Positions 14,376 to 15,532 of a stretch of 15,532 nucleotides of DNA are shown here, piece by piece. The stretch's first letter is position 1, and each line of letters opens with the position of its first letter. The notes beneath the pieces are model-generated. The model made no database searches. It saw only the letters and a program-made list of their open reading frames with translations, and was not told the DNA's origin. A program made the position numbers and the translations under genes. Origin of the DNA: an uncultured Actinomycetes bacterium (GTDB taxonomy: Bacteria; Actinomycetota; Actinomycetes; Nanopelagicales; Nanopelagicaceae); assembly GCA_903839585.1 (NCBI GenBank), contig CAIMCU010000104.1:1-15532 (forward strand), read 5' to 3'.

Positions 14376-15249
14376 AGGTTTCGCAAACAATTTTCTACGC
14401 TTAAGCGTGATGTGGATAGTCGGTGGAGCGATCTATCCATTCTTAAGTGAGGTAACGAAAGAGGTTGAGTTACTCAACATCATCTTCATTCGTTCGGTGG
14501 GAGCTGCATTAATTCTCCTACTAGCTGTTGCGGTCACTAATCCAGCCTCGTTTAAACTGGTGAAGTTTGATAAGCGATTAATCCCGATAACAATCTCTGC
14601 GCTTATTTTTTCACCAATCGTCGGTGGAGCCGTTGCATGGTCTAGCTCTCAAGAACCAGGAGCGGTTATTGCTCTCATCTACTCAATTCTGCCCGCTATC
14701 GCCGTTGTCTACGCATCGATTAAGGGCATAAAGCCAACTCGTAACTCAGTTCTGGGTGTAACAATTGCAACTGTTGCAGTCGCATTTCTAGTTGGCGCTC
14801 CTGATGAACCAATTTCAGCGCTTGGAACATTCGTTGCCCTCTTATCTGTACTCGCTTGGTTTGCTGCAACGCAGATTTGGATTACCCATGTCACTGGATA
14901 CCCAGTCCTCTTAGGGACAGCGATTCAAGTCTCTATTAGTGCGATTGCAGTAGGTCTACTTAAACTCTTTATCCCAACCTCTCCAATTGCTTCCTCTGAC
15001 ATTTTTAATTTCAATATGATTTTCTTGATTTGGGCGTTGGCTGCGCAGTACTGGGCATATCTTGCACTCACTAATCGCGTATCTCCAGAGCTCTTAACCT
15101 CTTTTGCCTTCATCAATCCACTGGTTGCAGGTGCCATTGGTTTTTTCATCTTCGACCAAAGTGTTTCTAGTATTCAGATAATTGCCGGAGTAATACTTCT
15201 GGTAGGCGTGTATATCGTGGTTCGAGAGGATTTGAAGAAGGTTCGCTAA
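14365..15249 (+). CDS. EamA/DMT-family membrane transporter
   Basis: A 294-residue, strongly hydrophobic protein with the size and double-repeat layout of the drug/metabolite transporter superfamily: two EamA repeats (about residues 8-140 and 155-288) giving about ten membrane helices. The second repeat ends in the typical FINPLVAGAIGFFIFDQSVS, then a last helix near IIAGVILLVGVYIVVRE and a short basic cytoplasmic tail. Members export amino acids, purines, drugs or other metabolites; the cargo here is unknown. It most likely starts at TTG 14365, overlapping ppdK by 11 bases and translationally coupled to it; starts at GTG 14407 or ATG 14410 are possible but clip helix 1. Co-transcription with ppdK may be mere packing or may point to handling of a metabolite near the pyruvate/PEP node. 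Confidence 0.85.
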   Translation: MQSKGFANNFLRLSVMWIVGGAIYPFLSEVTKEVELLNIIFIRSVGAALILLLAVAVTNPASFKLVKFDKRLIPITISALIFSPIVGGAVAWSSSQEPGAVIALIYSILPAIAVVYASIKGIKPTRNSVLGVTIATVAVAFLVGAPDEPISALGTFVALLSVLAWFAATQIWITHVTGYPVLLGTAIQVSISAIAVGLLKLFIPTSPIASSDIFNFNMIFLIWALAAQYWAYLALTNRVSPELLTSFAFINPLVAGAIGFFIFDQSVSSIQIIAGVILLVGVYIVVREDLKKVR

Positions 15250-15267
15250 AGTGCTCAGGTGAGCGAT

Positions 15268-15532
15268 ATGTCAGCAAAGGTGCGATCAGCCCTTGATGTT
15301 GCTGTAGCTGCTATTGGTGGATCACCGCGTGAGGGCCAGATTGAGATGGCCGAAGCTGTAGCAAACGCTCTTACAGATAGACACCACTTAATGGTGCAGG
15401 CGGGAACAGGCACCGGAAAATCCCTTGCATACCTTGTTCCAGCTTTAGTTCATGGACGAAAGGTATTGATCGCAACTGCCACCTTAGCGTTGCAGAGGCA
15501 GTTAGTAGAGCGCGATTTACCTGCGGTTGTTC
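15268..15532 (+). CDS. DinG-like ATP-dependent DNA helicase, N-terminal fragment
   Basis: From ATG 15268 the frame is open to the window edge (88 complete codons). The peptide holds a Q-motif-like region (SPREGQIEMAEAV), the Walker A motif QAGTGTGKS near residues 44-52, and motif Ia (VLIATATLALQRQLVERDLP). This order and spacing match superfamily 2 XPD/DinG helicases, which unwind DNA in repair; in full-length members an iron-sulphur cluster domain may follow, but here it is past the edge. An in-frame GTG at 15259 is a possible earlier start; ATG is preferred for the AGGTGAG before it. The gene begins 18 bases after the transporter stop. Confidence 0.88.
   Translation, partial: MSAKVRSALDVAVAAIGGSPREGQIEMAEAVANALTDRHHLMVQAGTGTGKSLAYLVPALVHGRKVLIATATLALQRQLVERDLPAVV

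Overview
The window looks like a piece of chromosome from a free-living bacterium of moderate GC, most likely a planktonic actinobacterium of the Nanopelagicales (acI) or a related lineage. This rests on the mix of genes (IclR regulator, twin-arginine-exported family 5 solute-binding protein, actinobacterial-looking pyruvate phosphate dikinase and crotonyl-CoA-reductase-like protein), dense packing with gaps mostly under 100 bases, TANNNT-type -10 elements and one probable leaderless start. The lineage is an inference. There are no rRNA or tRNA genes, insertion sequences, CRISPR arrays or phage genes, and no gene-free stretch longer than about 115 bases.

Positions 1-10705 (minus strand) hold one long gene set, read from right to left: a crotonyl-CoA carboxylase/reductase-like enzyme, a peptide/nickel-type ABC solute-binding protein, an enolase-superfamily (mandelate racemase type) protein, a 3-hydroxyisobutyrate-dehydrogenase-like enzyme, an aldehyde dehydrogenase, an NDP-forming acyl-CoA synthetase, an enoyl-CoA hydratase, a zinc alcohol dehydrogenase, and the first 46 codons of a DppB-type ABC permease that runs off the left edge. 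Several junctions are overlapping or gapless, so this is almost certainly one operon. Together the products describe import of an unknown organic compound, oxidation of alcohol, aldehyde and hydroxyacid groups, activation to a CoA thioester, and hydration/dehydration plus reduction of an enoyl-CoA. The substrate cannot be read from the sequence.

Positions 10706-10819 are a divergent control region. A perfect inverted repeat (ACAAC-N4-GTTGT) lies over the likely -35 elements of both the operon and the oppositely oriented iclR-type gene (10820-11599), which suggests that this regulator controls the operon and itself.

Positions 11694-15249 (plus strand) hold pyruvate phosphate dikinase (ppdK) and a drug/metabolite-transporter family (EamA) protein that overlaps its end. 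A DinG-like helicase gene begins at 15268 and is cut by the right edge. These look like ordinary housekeeping genes next to the catabolic operon.

The most notable points are two enzymes in the operon with replaced key residues. The enolase-superfamily protein lacks one metal-ligand Asp and the Asp of the His-Asp dyad. The crotonyl-CoA carboxylase/reductase-like protein has Gln at the position of the CO2-binding Glu. The wide separation of the ABC transporter genes by six enzyme genes is also unusual.
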